Shown here: one piece after another, positions 1 through 8,078 of the stretch
Layout: every line of letters starts with the position of its first letter
Numbering within the stretch: the stretch's first letter is position 1
From: Shewanella cutis
GTDB lineage: Bacteria; Pseudomonadota; Gammaproteobacteria; Enterobacterales; Shewanellaceae
Assembly: GCF_022410515.1 (NCBI RefSeq)
Contig: NZ_JACSDI010000026.1
Location: forward strand, 1 to 50,457
DNA: 50,457 nt
Direction of reading: 5' to 3'
Notes under the pieces: generated by a model
The model's input: the letters and a program-made list of their open reading frames with translations, nothing else
Databases searched by the model: none
Told to the model about the DNA's origin: nothing
Program-made: the position numbers and the translations under genes

Positions 1-110
1 TCGTCATTTGAGTAGTATAACGACACATCATTCCTTGTTGCGCGATCACGTGCTTGCCAGAACGAACAAAATCTAATCTCGAAACGTCAACACGCCCTAC
101 AATGATGACA
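1..110. other. Left window edge, unassigned
   Basis: The left edge holds no gene I can support. One plus-strand frame is open from base 2 to a TAA at 74-76, and one minus-strand frame is open from about 110 to the edge. Neither has a visible ribosome binding site with a start codon. Either could be the end or beginning of a gene that lies outside the window, or part of a dispersed repeat. Confidence 0.2.
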
Positions 111-113
111 AAA

Positions 114-136
114 AAAAGGCTCACAGGGAGCCTTTT
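114..136 (-). terminator. Rho-independent terminator after cpdB
   Basis: Perfect 9-base-pair stem (AAAAGGCTC / GAGCCTTTT) with a five-base loop. On the minus strand it is followed by a run of T. It lies 19 bases past the cpdB stop codon, as expected for the end of a single-gene transcript. Confidence 0.85.
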
Positions 137-154
137 CTGGATAGAGCCGTTTGA

Positions 155-2212
155 TTATTTCGTTTTATCTTGGCTTAAATTGATGCTGTAAACCGCGAAG
201 CCGAGTTCATCTTTGCTGATCTTTTTCATTTCGCGTTGTTTATTCGCTTCGATAAAGGTAGCTGCTTTGTCGCTATCTTGGGTTTGAAAACGAATATCCA
301 ACGTAACGTTTGTATTGATTGTTTTAAAATCCCAGTTGTAATCAGCACTTGGATTTACTGTTCCTTCGTACTTGCCAGTCGCTTCATTAAACTGAGACTG
401 CGCCGTAATGTAAGCGGCTAAAGCTTCGCGGTTAGTATCTGGCAGTTCTAGTACAACATGGTCACTACCAGTACCAGCAAACTTGCCTCCAAAGGCGCGG
501 TAGTTATTGGATGCAACGATAAATTCTTTAGCCGCAAATTCTTCGCCTGTGAATACTTTACCGTTTTCATCGGTATAGCTTAAATCGACGATACGGTTAG
601 CATTGGCGTTGACTACAGCGCAGTCACGGTCGAACTTACTTGGCTGGGTGACATCAATCTTATAGGTTAAACCATCGAGCACGTCGAAGTTATAAGTTGG
701 GTGGCCATCCCAGTTGATTAATTCCTGTGGCGCTGTTTTGTTTGGATCGATTTGTTTAAACTGGTTAGCGGAACATTCTAACCAGTCTTTAAGCTCAGCA
801 CCTGTGGCCTTTACCGCCACCATGGTATTAGGGTAGAGATAAAGATCGGCAGCATTTTTAAAGGTCAATGCGCCTTTATCCACCTGCACATATTGGTCAG
901 CATCGCTAGTGGTGCCATGGCGACCACCGGCTTTAAAGGGGGCTGAGGCGGATAATACGGGCAGATTCTTTAACGCCTCAGGTAATTTAGCTTTGACGTT
1001 AGCAATTTGTGCATCGGAAACGATTTGTACCGTTGGATCGTCCTGTACTAAGGTTAAGAAGCTATACATATCCGCAGCTGCAACACCAATAGGCTGATCT
1101 ACGAAGGTTAAAGTACCTTGGTGCTCAGCCGCTACTGCATCAATAATTTCTTGATCACGCTCCACTAATGGTGTTTTAGTGGCGCCATCATAGATAGGAC
1201 GCGCTTTCGTCGAGGCACTTAGTACCGACCACTTACCGTCTTTACGCTCCAGTTTAAAATCGACTACACCTAAGTTATCGCCCCAGCGTCCTGGCATAAC
1301 CGCTGGTACACCATTTAGCAAACCTTTAGTGACGTCTGTATTAGGCAAATCGGCATATTTTGCATCAGGGAAAATGGAGTGGCTGTGACCAAACATAATC
1401 GCATTAATATCTTTCACATTTGTTAATGCGTAGGTGGCATTTTCAGCCATTGGATCGCCTGGATTTTCCGTTGAGCCGATACCGGAGTGGGGGATGGCGA
1501 TAATTAAATCAGCGCCTTTAGCTTTCATTTCAGGCACATACTTTTTCGCGGTGGCAACGATATCTTCAACGGTGACTTTACCTGTGAGATTTTGTTTATC
1601 CCACAATAAAATTTGTGGTGGCACAAAACCAATATAACCAATTTTAATGGTTTGGTTATTGCCTTCACTATCGATGATTTGTTTTTCTTTAATGATATAA
1701 GGGGTGAATAAATGTTCACCTTTTTTTATACCATTCCAGCAGCCATCATCATCGGCACAATATACGTTGGCGTTAATATAAGGGAATTTTGCACCGTGGA
1801 GTGATTTATTTAAGAAGTCTAAACCATAGTTAAATTCGTGGTTACCAATATTACCGACTTCATAGTCTAATAGGTTCATTGCTTTATAGGCTGGGTGAAC
1901 ATCACCCATTTGCAGACCGACTTTCGCCATATAGTCGCCCATTGGACTTCCTTGGAGTAGGTCACCGTTATCCACCAGAACACTGTTTTTCGATTCGCTA
2001 CGAGCAGCATGGATTAAACTTGCGGTACGCACAAGACCGATTGTTGGGTCCACTTTACCACTGTAGTAGTTGAAATCCATGATATTGGTGTGCAGATCTG
2101 TGGTTTCAAGTACACGTAAATCCGCTTGAACGATTGGTTCATCATCTGAGCCGCAGGCGCTTACGCCGAGGGTGGCAGTGATCATTACTGCGAGTATTTT
2201 TTTATTTAACAT
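155..2212 (-). CDS. cpdB: 2',3'-cyclic-nucleotide 2'-phosphodiesterase/3'-nucleotidase, lipoprotein
   Basis: 685 residues. Family enzymes release 3'-nucleotides and then nucleosides plus phosphate from 2',3'-cyclic nucleotides in the periplasm, allowing RNA breakdown products to be used. The N-terminus is a lipoprotein signal peptide with lipobox VSAC (Cys20), so this copy is probably membrane-anchored, unlike the soluble Escherichia coli CpdB. The metallophosphoesterase domain shows the expected metal sites: D39/H41 in DLHTN, D84 in DNGD, N124-H125-E126 in GNHE, and GHSH at 275-278. The second half matches the 5'-nucleotidase C-terminal domain. The gene stands alone: a terminator follows and a 682-base gap precedes it. 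A 5'-nucleotidase/UshA-like activity is an alternative, but the DLHTN motif and length favour CpdB. Confidence 0.9.
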   Translation of the reverse strand: MLNKKILAVMITATLGVSACGSDDEPIVQADLRVLETTDLHTNIMDFNYYSGKVDPTIGLVRTASLIHAARSESKNSVLVDNGDLLQGSPMGDYMAKVGLQMGDVHPAYKAMNLLDYEVGNIGNHEFNYGLDFLNKSLHGAKFPYINANVYCADDDGCWNGIKKGEHLFTPYIIKEKQIIDSEGNNQTIKIGYIGFVPPQILLWDKQNLTGKVTVEDIVATAKKYVPEMKAKGADLIIAIPHSGIGSTENPGDPMAENATYALTNVKDINAIMFGHSHSIFPDAKYADLPNTDVTKGLLNGVPAVMPGRWGDNLGVVDFKLERKDGKWSVLSASTKARPIYDGATKTPLVERDQEIIDAVAAEHQGTLTFVDQPIGVAAADMYSFLTLVQDDPTVQIVSDAQIANVKAKLPEALKNLPVLSASAPFKAGGRHGTTSDADQYVQVDKGALTFKNAADLYLYPNTMVAVKATGAELKDWLECSANQFKQIDPNKTAPQELINWDGHPTYNFDVLDGLTYKIDVTQPSKFDRDCAVVNANANRIVDLSYTDENGKVFTGEEFAAKEFIVASNNYRAFGGKFAGTGSDHVVLELPDTNREALAAYITAQSQFNEATGKYEGTVNPSADYNWDFKTINTNVTLDIRFQTQDSDKAATFIEANKQREMKKISKDELGFAVYSINLSQDKTK

Positions 2213-2894
2213 TATCTTCTCTATTTATATTTATGTGACCCGAATACATGTTCTATTTGAACATGCCCATCATCCTGTTAATTCATGCGCTGAACACGAT
2301 TAAGTGTATAAGCGCTGAGTTAACGAACGGGGATTATAAAGACATTTGATGTTATGAATGTGACATTAATTGGATAAAGGGTGTTTAAAATTGTGATAGT
2401 AAACTTCATTGGTTAAATTGCATACAGCTAGGCGGGTTTTTACTTTATTTTAGGTTAATTAATTGTTACTTGCTGTTTGTTGATGATAATTAATGTTTAT
2501 TGGATTTAGGATTTAAATTTGAATCCATTCTTATGCTGTTATTGAGTTTTATGTTATTGGTGCTTAATTGTTTTTATCTAACTTTATATTTTTAAATTAA
2601 AATATTTAATTTGCTTTAGCTTTGTTTGTTTTTGGCCGTCATTCGGTTGGAGACGAACATCACAGTAGATCGTGTATTGATTTGTGGTGGAGGTTCGTCA
2701 CACATAAAGAGATACAAATCAGCATTGAATCCTCAGTTCGAAAGCTTGGCCGAATGACTGTGAACTTGCTAAGGTTGTGCGTCAACAGCGAGCGTATCTA
2801 TCGATATGTCTGTTGGAAGATAAGCTAAAATCCGTTGCTTGTACCTTCACTTAAAAAATATAAAGAAAGGACAGTAACACTCTAGGGAGTTCCT
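2213..2894. other. 682-base gap between divergent cpdB and dcp
   Basis: From about 2340 to 2620 the gap is strongly AT-rich and I see no gene. From about 2630 to 2830 the composition returns to near the coding average and the sequence has nested inverted repeats: GTCATTCGG at 2638-2646 with CCGAATGAC at 2750-2758; GACGAAC at 2652-2658 with GTTCGTC at 2693-2699; TGATTTGT at 2678-2685 with ACAAATCA at 2714-2721. This could be a structured RNA, a long regulatory leader of dcp or the remnant of a small mobile element. A 68-codon frame over the same bases resembles no protein I know. Confidence 0.4.
2247..2315. promoter_or_regulatory. Two dyad sequences in the cpdB promoter region
   Basis: A 7-5-7 palindrome (CATGTTC, TATTT, GAACATG) lies at 2247-2265. 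A looser 29-base dyad at 2287-2315 has GCGCT/AGCGC outer arms and ACAC/GTGT inner arms. Both sit within about 100 bases upstream of the cpdB start, where operators would be expected. I cannot name a regulator for either. Confidence 0.35.
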
Positions 2895-5045
2895 ATGCGT
2901 AAGTCTGTTATTACTACCGCTGTTACTGCGGTGTTGTTTTTGGGTGCCTGTTCTGAAAATTCTGCAGTCAATACAGAAGCGACCAATGCTGTCGCAACCC
3001 AAGTTGCTCCAACCACAGCTCAAGCCAGCGCTGGCAATGTATTATTGAGCAAGAGTCCACTGCAGGATCAAGCCCCTCAGTTTAATTCGATTAAGAGCTC
3101 GGATTATGCACCCGCCTTTGCGCAGGGGATAAAAGAGCATGAGGCTGAAATCGCAGCGATAATTGCCAATAAGCAGTTACCTAGCTTTGAGAATACTATT
3201 CTCGCAATGGAAACCTCAGGTGAGTTGTTGACCCGAGTTTCCCGCACCTTCTTCAATCTTGCTGGTTTGATGTCGGATGACAACATTCAAAAAACAGAAG
3301 CCGATTTAGCGCCTAAATTATCGGCTCATCGCGATAATATTTATCTCGATCCAAGCTTGTTTGCCCGTGTTGAGGTGGTATATCAACAACGTGCCAATTT
3401 AAACGCTGAGGATAAACGTTTAGTCGAGTTCTATTACGAACAGTTTGTACGTGCCGGTGCCAAATTATCCGATGTCGATAAAGGCAAAATGCGTGACTAT
3501 AATGCCGAGCTCGCTACGCTTGCGACTGAGTTTTCGCAAAATAGCTTAAAGTCATTTAAAGATGATGGGATTGTTGTGACTGACAAGGCACAGCTAGACG
3601 GATTATCTGACAGCGAAATCGCCACTTTAGCCGTTGCGGCAAAAGCGGCGGGCAAAACCGGGTATTTGATCAGTTTAGTGAACACAACTCGTCAGCCGAT
3701 TCTTACTAGTTTAAATAACCGCGAACTTCGCCAAAAAGTTTGGCAAACCTCAGCCCACAGAGCCGTTGCCAGCAATGGCCCATTGATTGTGAAAATGGCG
3801 CAAATTCGCGCTAAGAAAGCCAATTTACTTGGTTTTGACACGTGGGCTGCCTATGCGGTGGCGGATCAAATGGCAAAAACACCTGCTGCAGTTTATGAAA
3901 TTTTAGATGATCTCGCGCCTAAAGCCTTGGCTCGTGCTAAAGTCGAAGCGGCTGATATTCAAGCTGAAATCAAAAAAGCGGGCGGTGATTTTGAGTTACA
4001 ACCATGGGATTGGTCTTTTTACGCAGATAAAGTTCGTAAGCAAAAGTATGCTCTTGATGAAAACAGCATTAAACCTTACTTTGAATTTAACTCAGTATTG
4101 AAAGATGGTCTGTTCTTCGCGATGCATAAACTCTACGGCATTAGCATCAAACCCCGAACTGATTTACCTGTTTGGCACAGTGATGTGCTGGCCTTTGAGG
4201 TTTTCGATAAAGACAATAGTTCTATCGGCTTATTCTATCTCGACCCTTATGCCCGTGAAGGCAAGGGCGGCGGTGCTTGGATGGATGAGTTTGTCACTCA
4301 AAGTGGTTTACTGGGCACTAAGCCTGTGGTGTATAACGCGCTTAATATTCCAAAACCTGCCGATGGGCCAACCCTAATGACCTTCGATGAAGTGACGACC
4401 CTATTCCATGAGTTTGGTCATGCTGTGCACGGTTTATTCTCTCAGGTGAAATATCCTAGCGTAGCTGGCACTTCTACTGCGCGTGATTTTGTGGAGTTTC
4501 CATCCCAAGTCAATGAGGACTGGAATATTGATCCCAAGATAATTGCCAATTACGCCAAACACTACCAAACCGGTGAGCCAATTCCTAAAGCCTTACTCGA
4601 TAAAATCTTAGCCGCGAATAAATTTGGTCAGGGTTTTGATACTGTTGAGTATCTGTCAGCAGCCTTATTAGACATGGAATGGCATTCTATTAGCGCCGAT
4701 ACTCAAATTAGTGATGTTGAGCAGTTTGAGCACCAAGTGTTAGCTAAACACGGCCTTGATTTCACGCCAATTCCACCGCGTTATAAATCGAGTTATTTTA
4801 GCCATGCCTTCTCCGGTGGTTACTCTGCCGGATATTATGCTTATCTGTGGACAGAGGTGTTTGCTGCTGATGCTTTTGCTTATATGGGGCAACATGGAGG
4901 CCTAACTCTTGAAAATGGTGATAAATTCCGTGGGGCCGTATTGTCTAAGGGTAACAGTGAGAATTTGATGCAGAATTACATCAACCTAACTGGTCAAAAA
5001 CCGACGACCGACGCGCTCTTAAAACGTCGTGGATTAGTCGAATAA
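2895..5045 (+). CDS. dcp: Peptidyl-dipeptidase Dcp, M3 zinc metallopeptidase, lipoprotein
   Basis: 716 residues. M3 family enzymes of this type remove dipeptides from the C-terminus of peptides. The catalytic zinc motif HEFGH is at residues 505-509, in the usual place for a thimet-oligopeptidase-like fold, and the protein aligns by eye with Dcp/OpdA to its C-terminus. It starts with a lipoprotein signal peptide (LGAC, Cys19), and residues 20-50 form a low-complexity Ala/Thr linker, so it is likely tethered in the periplasm. The start is supported by AGGGAG a few bases upstream. A terminator follows, so it is probably a single-gene unit. The exact Dcp versus oligopeptidase A specificity cannot be read from sequence; the name Dcp is family-based. 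Confidence 0.9.
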   Translation: MRKSVITTAVTAVLFLGACSENSAVNTEATNAVATQVAPTTAQASAGNVLLSKSPLQDQAPQFNSIKSSDYAPAFAQGIKEHEAEIAAIIANKQLPSFENTILAMETSGELLTRVSRTFFNLAGLMSDDNIQKTEADLAPKLSAHRDNIYLDPSLFARVEVVYQQRANLNAEDKRLVEFYYEQFVRAGAKLSDVDKGKMRDYNAELATLATEFSQNSLKSFKDDGIVVTDKAQLDGLSDSEIATLAVAAKAAGKTGYLISLVNTTRQPILTSLNNRELRQKVWQTSAHRAVASNGPLIVKMAQIRAKKANLLGFDTWAAYAVADQMAKTPAAVYEILDDLAPKALARAKVEAADIQAEIKKAGGDFELQPWDWSFYADKVRKQKYALDENSIKPYFEFNSVLKDGLFFAMHKLYGISIKPRTDLPVWHSDVLAFEVFDKDNSSIGLFYLDPYAREGKGGGAWMDEFVTQSGLLGTKPVVYNALNIPKPADGPTLMTFDEVTTLFHEFGHAVHGLFSQVKYPSVAGTSTARDFVEFPSQVNEDWNIDPKIIANYAKHYQTGEPIPKALLDKILAANKFGQGFDTVEYLSAALLDMEWHSISADTQISDVEQFEHQVLAKHGLDFTPIPPRYKSSYFSHAFSGGYSAGYYAYLWTEVFAADAFAYMGQHGGLTLENGDKFRGAVLSKGNSENLMQNYINLTGQKPTTDALLKRRGLVE

Positions 5046-5066
5046 TCGATTCGATGTATAATGGCC

Positions 5067-5098
5067 AAAGGCTTGATAACACAACCTGTCAAGCCTTT
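5067..5098 (+). terminator. Terminator after dcp
   Basis: Perfect 10-base-pair stem (AAAGGCTTGA / TCAAGCCTTT) with a 12-base loop, 21 bases past the dcp stop. The following T-rich stretch is short, so termination may be only moderate. Confidence 0.7.
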
Positions 5099-5255
5099 AT
5101 TCATACTATTGTTTTTCGATAATCTTTACTCTAAAATCCCGCCAAATTTGACTGTGGGATAACTTCTTTATCCCGTATCGACGCCCCTCGAAAATCAGGC
5201 TCAGTTTCCCCTTCCTTTGAGCCCTTGAGTACAGCTAAAGCGTAGCCTCTTATTA

Positions 5256-5894
5256 TTGGATGTAGCATTAATGGTTTCGCAATTAAGTGAAGCAGTGCTG
5301 GATGTGATCGCTGACGCCTTGGTAGACAAAGGCTATATCTTTTTACCCGAGTTAGTGCCTGCCCATATAAGCCAAGTTTTATTGGAAAAAGTGCAAGCGA
5401 CAGAAATACATGAGCTAAAAGCGGCCTCCATCGGACGTGGTGCAGAACAACAACTTAACCCCGATATTCGCCGTGATCGGATTCAGTGGTTGGACGAGCA
5501 GCATGAGCCTGACTCGCTTTATTTAGATTTGATGATGCAATTAAAAGAGGGGCTCAATCGTCGCTTATTTATGGGCTTGTTTGACTATGAAAGCCATTAT
5601 GCGGTGTACCAACCTGGTGCCTTCTATAAAAAGCATGTGGATGCATTGAAAGGTAGCCAAAACCGTATTTTAACGACAGTTTTTTTCCTTAATCCTGACT
5701 GGATACCCGAACATTGTGGTGAGTTAGTCATTTTTGATGAAGATGATAACGAGATTGAGCGCATCGCGCCTAAAATGGGGCACTTTGTGATTTTCTTAAG
5801 TGAGCGTTTTCCCCATGAGGTGACTAAAACCTTGGCTAAACGCAACAGTATTGCGGGTTGGTTTAGGGTGAGCAATAGCGTGCATGGCTTTTAA
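5256..5894 (+). CDS. 2OG-Fe(II) oxygenase, prolyl-4-hydroxylase-like
   Basis: 212 residues. The C-terminal half has the iron and 2-oxoglutarate signature of the prolyl-hydroxylase-like superfamily: H127-x-D129 in KKHVD, H187 in FPHEV, and a basic residue in the RNSIAGWFR strand (196-204) that would bind 2-oxoglutarate. The first 100 residues are helical and charged. The substrate is unknown; family members hydroxylate proteins, tRNA-modification factors or small molecules. No signal peptide is seen, so it is probably cytoplasmic. Two starts are possible: ATG at 5256 and ATG at 5271. Neither has a clear ribosome binding site, so the first 5 residues are uncertain. It is convergent with the symporter gene and shares a terminator with it. 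Confidence 0.8.
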   Translation: MDVALMVSQLSEAVLDVIADALVDKGYIFLPELVPAHISQVLLEKVQATEIHELKAASIGRGAEQQLNPDIRRDRIQWLDEQHEPDSLYLDLMMQLKEGLNRRLFMGLFDYESHYAVYQPGAFYKKHVDALKGSQNRILTTVFFLNPDWIPEHCGELVIFDEDDNEIERIAPKMGHFVIFLSERFPHEVTKTLAKRNSIAGWFRVSNSVHGF

Positions 5895-5901
5895 AAGGGC
5901 G

Positions 5902-5935
5902 AAAAAAAAACCACCTTAGTTAAGGTGGTTTTTTT
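5902..5935. terminator. Bidirectional terminator
   Basis: A-tract, CCACCTT, AGTT, AAGGTGG, T-tract: a strong hairpin with A runs before and T runs after. It can stop transcription from both the oxygenase gene (plus) and the symporter gene (minus). Confidence 0.9.
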
Positions 5936-5964
5936 GTATACAGTTATCCAATCCTAGGTATTAG

Positions 5965-7206
5965 TTAGGCTAGTGATGCTTGTGTATCCTTAGCATTAAA
6001 CTGTTCAACATCTAGTTCATTTTCTGACTTACCTATCACGACGGCTGTCATCATATCGCCAGTGACGTTTGTCGTGGTTCGGATCATATCGATAATTCGA
6101 TCGATTGAGGCAATAAAGGCGATACCTTCGAGCGGTAAACCAATCACACCTAAGGTTACCGTCAACATTACCATGGCACTACCTGGAACACCTGCGGTGC
6201 CAACAGAAGCTACGGTCGCGGTCACTGCGATCATCACATAATCTAAGGTATCGAGTGGAATACCGTAAATCTGCGCGATAAAAATCGCGGCAATCGCAGG
6301 GTAGATTCCGCCACAGCCATCCATGTTCATGGTGGCCCCAAGAGGCATGACAAAGGCACTGTAACGCTTAGAAACACCCATGGTTTCAACCGCTCTAGTA
6401 CTTGCGGGCAGCGTGCCAAAGCTTGACGAAGTGCTGAAGGCAACTAATTGAGCTGGCAATGCTTTACGGAAAAATTGTGTCGGGCTTAATCCTGCTAATT
6501 TCACAAAGCCGCCATACACAAAAATCATATGTACAAGGGCAGCAATGTAGATTGCGGCAATAAATTTGCCTAAGGGCAGTAAGGTCGATAAACCATACTC
6601 ACCAACTACCCAAGCCATTAAACCAAATACACCAATAGGAGTGAGTTTGAGCACCATGCGGGTCAGTTGGAACATGACTTCGGCGCCCGCTTCAATCGTG
6701 CGTTTTAGCGGCTCAGCCTTCTCGCCGACCTTGTTAATGGCAATCCCCACTAAAGCGGCAAACACAATAATTTGCAGCACTTTACCTTCGGCCAGTGAAG
6801 CAAATGGATTGACAGGGATCATATCGAGTAGCACCTGCGCAAATCCAGGGATATTGCGTTCACGGACTTCTGTAGTGGCCAGTTGCATGGTGCCACCCAT
6901 ATCGATAAGCGAACCAACGGCTAAACCGATTAACGAGGCGATTGTACCTGTTAGCATAAACATGCCTAAGGTCTTAATGCTTAGGCGTTTTAGATTGGTT
7001 TGAGAACCTAGCGAGGTAATACTTACCACGATAGCGCAAAAGACCAGCGGCGCAACAAGCATCTTAATTGCGCTAATAAACAGATCACCCAGAGGTTTGA
7101 GCACGGTTGCGCTTTCGCCTAACAGTACGCCAACGAGTGCACCTAAAATGAAGCCTGTAAGGACTTTTTGCCAAAAAGGGATGCGGCTAATAGTTTGAAG
7201 AATCAT
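5965..7206 (-). CDS. Dicarboxylate/amino-acid:cation symporter (DAACS family)
   Basis: 413 residues, typical of GltP/DctA-type sodium- or proton-coupled transporters of glutamate, aspartate or C4-dicarboxylates in the inner membrane. The protein is hydrophobic throughout. It carries the serine-rich re-entrant loop SSSFGTLP and the NMDG motif that forms the ion and substrate site in this family. Which substrate is carried cannot be decided from these motifs. It starts at an ATG with the usual N-terminal helix followed by a glycine-rich segment. It shares a terminator with the convergent oxygenase gene and is divergent from yqaA. Confidence 0.88.
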   Translation of the reverse strand: MILQTISRIPFWQKVLTGFILGALVGVLLGESATVLKPLGDLFISAIKMLVAPLVFCAIVVSITSLGSQTNLKRLSIKTLGMFMLTGTIASLIGLAVGSLIDMGGTMQLATTEVRERNIPGFAQVLLDMIPVNPFASLAEGKVLQIIVFAALVGIAINKVGEKAEPLKRTIEAGAEVMFQLTRMVLKLTPIGVFGLMAWVVGEYGLSTLLPLGKFIAAIYIAALVHMIFVYGGFVKLAGLSPTQFFRKALPAQLVAFSTSSSFGTLPASTRAVETMGVSKRYSAFVMPLGATMNMDGCGGIYPAIAAIFIAQIYGIPLDTLDYVMIAVTATVASVGTAGVPGSAMVMLTVTLGVIGLPLEGIAFIASIDRIIDMIRTTTNVTGDMMTAVVIGKSENELDVEQFNAKDTQASLA

Positions 7207-7355
7207 GCGTTTTCCAAAAATATATCATTACAAGCCCATAGACCTGAGATGCTAGTATGTGCATCCACTTGAAGTGAATGAACTTATACCAAGTGGCGCG
7301 TCAGGTACAGGACAATTTCTGCCATTAAAAACATTGTATCGGTAGTTATAGGGTT

Positions 7356-7404
7356 ATAACAAACCGATTTTCTTATAACTTATTGTGATAAATGAGTTTG
7401 TTAT
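7356..7404. repeat. Inverted repeat between symporter and yqaA genes
   Basis: ATAACAAAC at 7356-7364 is matched by GTTTGTTAT at 7396-7404 in a divergent promoter region, with further TTATAAC copies between. It could be an operator pair; no regulator is identified. The remainder of the 287-base gap shows nothing recognisable. Confidence 0.35.
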
Positions 7405-7493
7405 GAAATGGTTAGTTGCGACATCGTTTTAACACTAAGGTTGCAGCCAAATATTTAATGTAAAAAATTATTAATTTCATAGAGTAAGCTTTT

Positions 7494-7919
7494 ATGTCTG
7501 ACTTGATTATCATGTTTTCGGGGGCCTTTTTGGCGGCCACCTTGTTACCGGGAGGATCTGAAGTTTTACTGGTCGGTCTGTTAAATAAAGTCCCGCAAGC
7601 TTGGCCATCATTAGTCGCCGTAGCTAGTATCGGTAATACCTTAGGGGCGATGACGAGTTTTTATCTCGGACGTTTAGGGCGGTTTGCTAAATCCCCAGAG
7701 GCGTTGAGTGAGGGCAAATATACTAAAGCCTTAACGCTAATTGAGCGCTATGGGGTGTGGTCATTATTACTGTCGTGGGCACCTATTATCGGGGATGTCT
7801 TATGCTTATTAGCTGGTTGGTTAAAGCTCCCAATGCGACCCGCATTAATCGTGATTTTTATCGGTAAAACCGTTCGTTATCTTGTGGTTGCCGCAGCAAC
7901 ATTACATTGGCTTGGTTGA
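7494..7919 (+). CDS. yqaA: YqaA-family inner-membrane protein (DedA/SNARE-associated type)
   Basis: 141 residues with about four hydrophobic segments. The opening, with LPGGSEVLL near residue 20, the small-residue-rich segment with IGNTLGAM and the YLGR motif match the YqaA branch of the DedA/VTT superfamily. Superfamily members are inner-membrane proteins linked to lipid transport or flipping and envelope homeostasis; the role of YqaA itself is not established. The gene is preceded by an AGAGTAAG-like ribosome site. It is followed at 160 bases by the M16 peptidase gene without a clear terminator between, so readthrough is possible. Confidence 0.8.
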   Translation: MSDLIIMFSGAFLAATLLPGGSEVLLVGLLNKVPQAWPSLVAVASIGNTLGAMTSFYLGRLGRFAKSPEALSEGKYTKALTLIERYGVWSLLLSWAPIIGDVLCLLAGWLKLPMRPALIVIFIGKTVRYLVVAAATLHWLG

Positions 7920-8078
7920 TTTTTTAACGCGGCTGTTCGGTTAAAGTGCGTTACATTGCAAAGGAAGTCATTGTATTGCTTGGAACTTTACTGTGATTTT
8001 AGCGTCTTAACTGATTATTAGTAGTGCGCTTTGAGCTGGGACTAATTTTTTAGCCCATTGATGTATAAGGGGAATACT

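Noticed and set aside
2..76. Open frame at the left edge, possibly a gene end
   Set aside because: Only 24 codons are visible, the opposite strand is also open, and there is nothing to confirm coding; kept only as an unassigned edge.
2622..2828. 68-codon frame before dcp
   Set aside because: No ribosome binding site, no recognisable protein features, and it overlaps strong inverted repeats that explain the sequence better.
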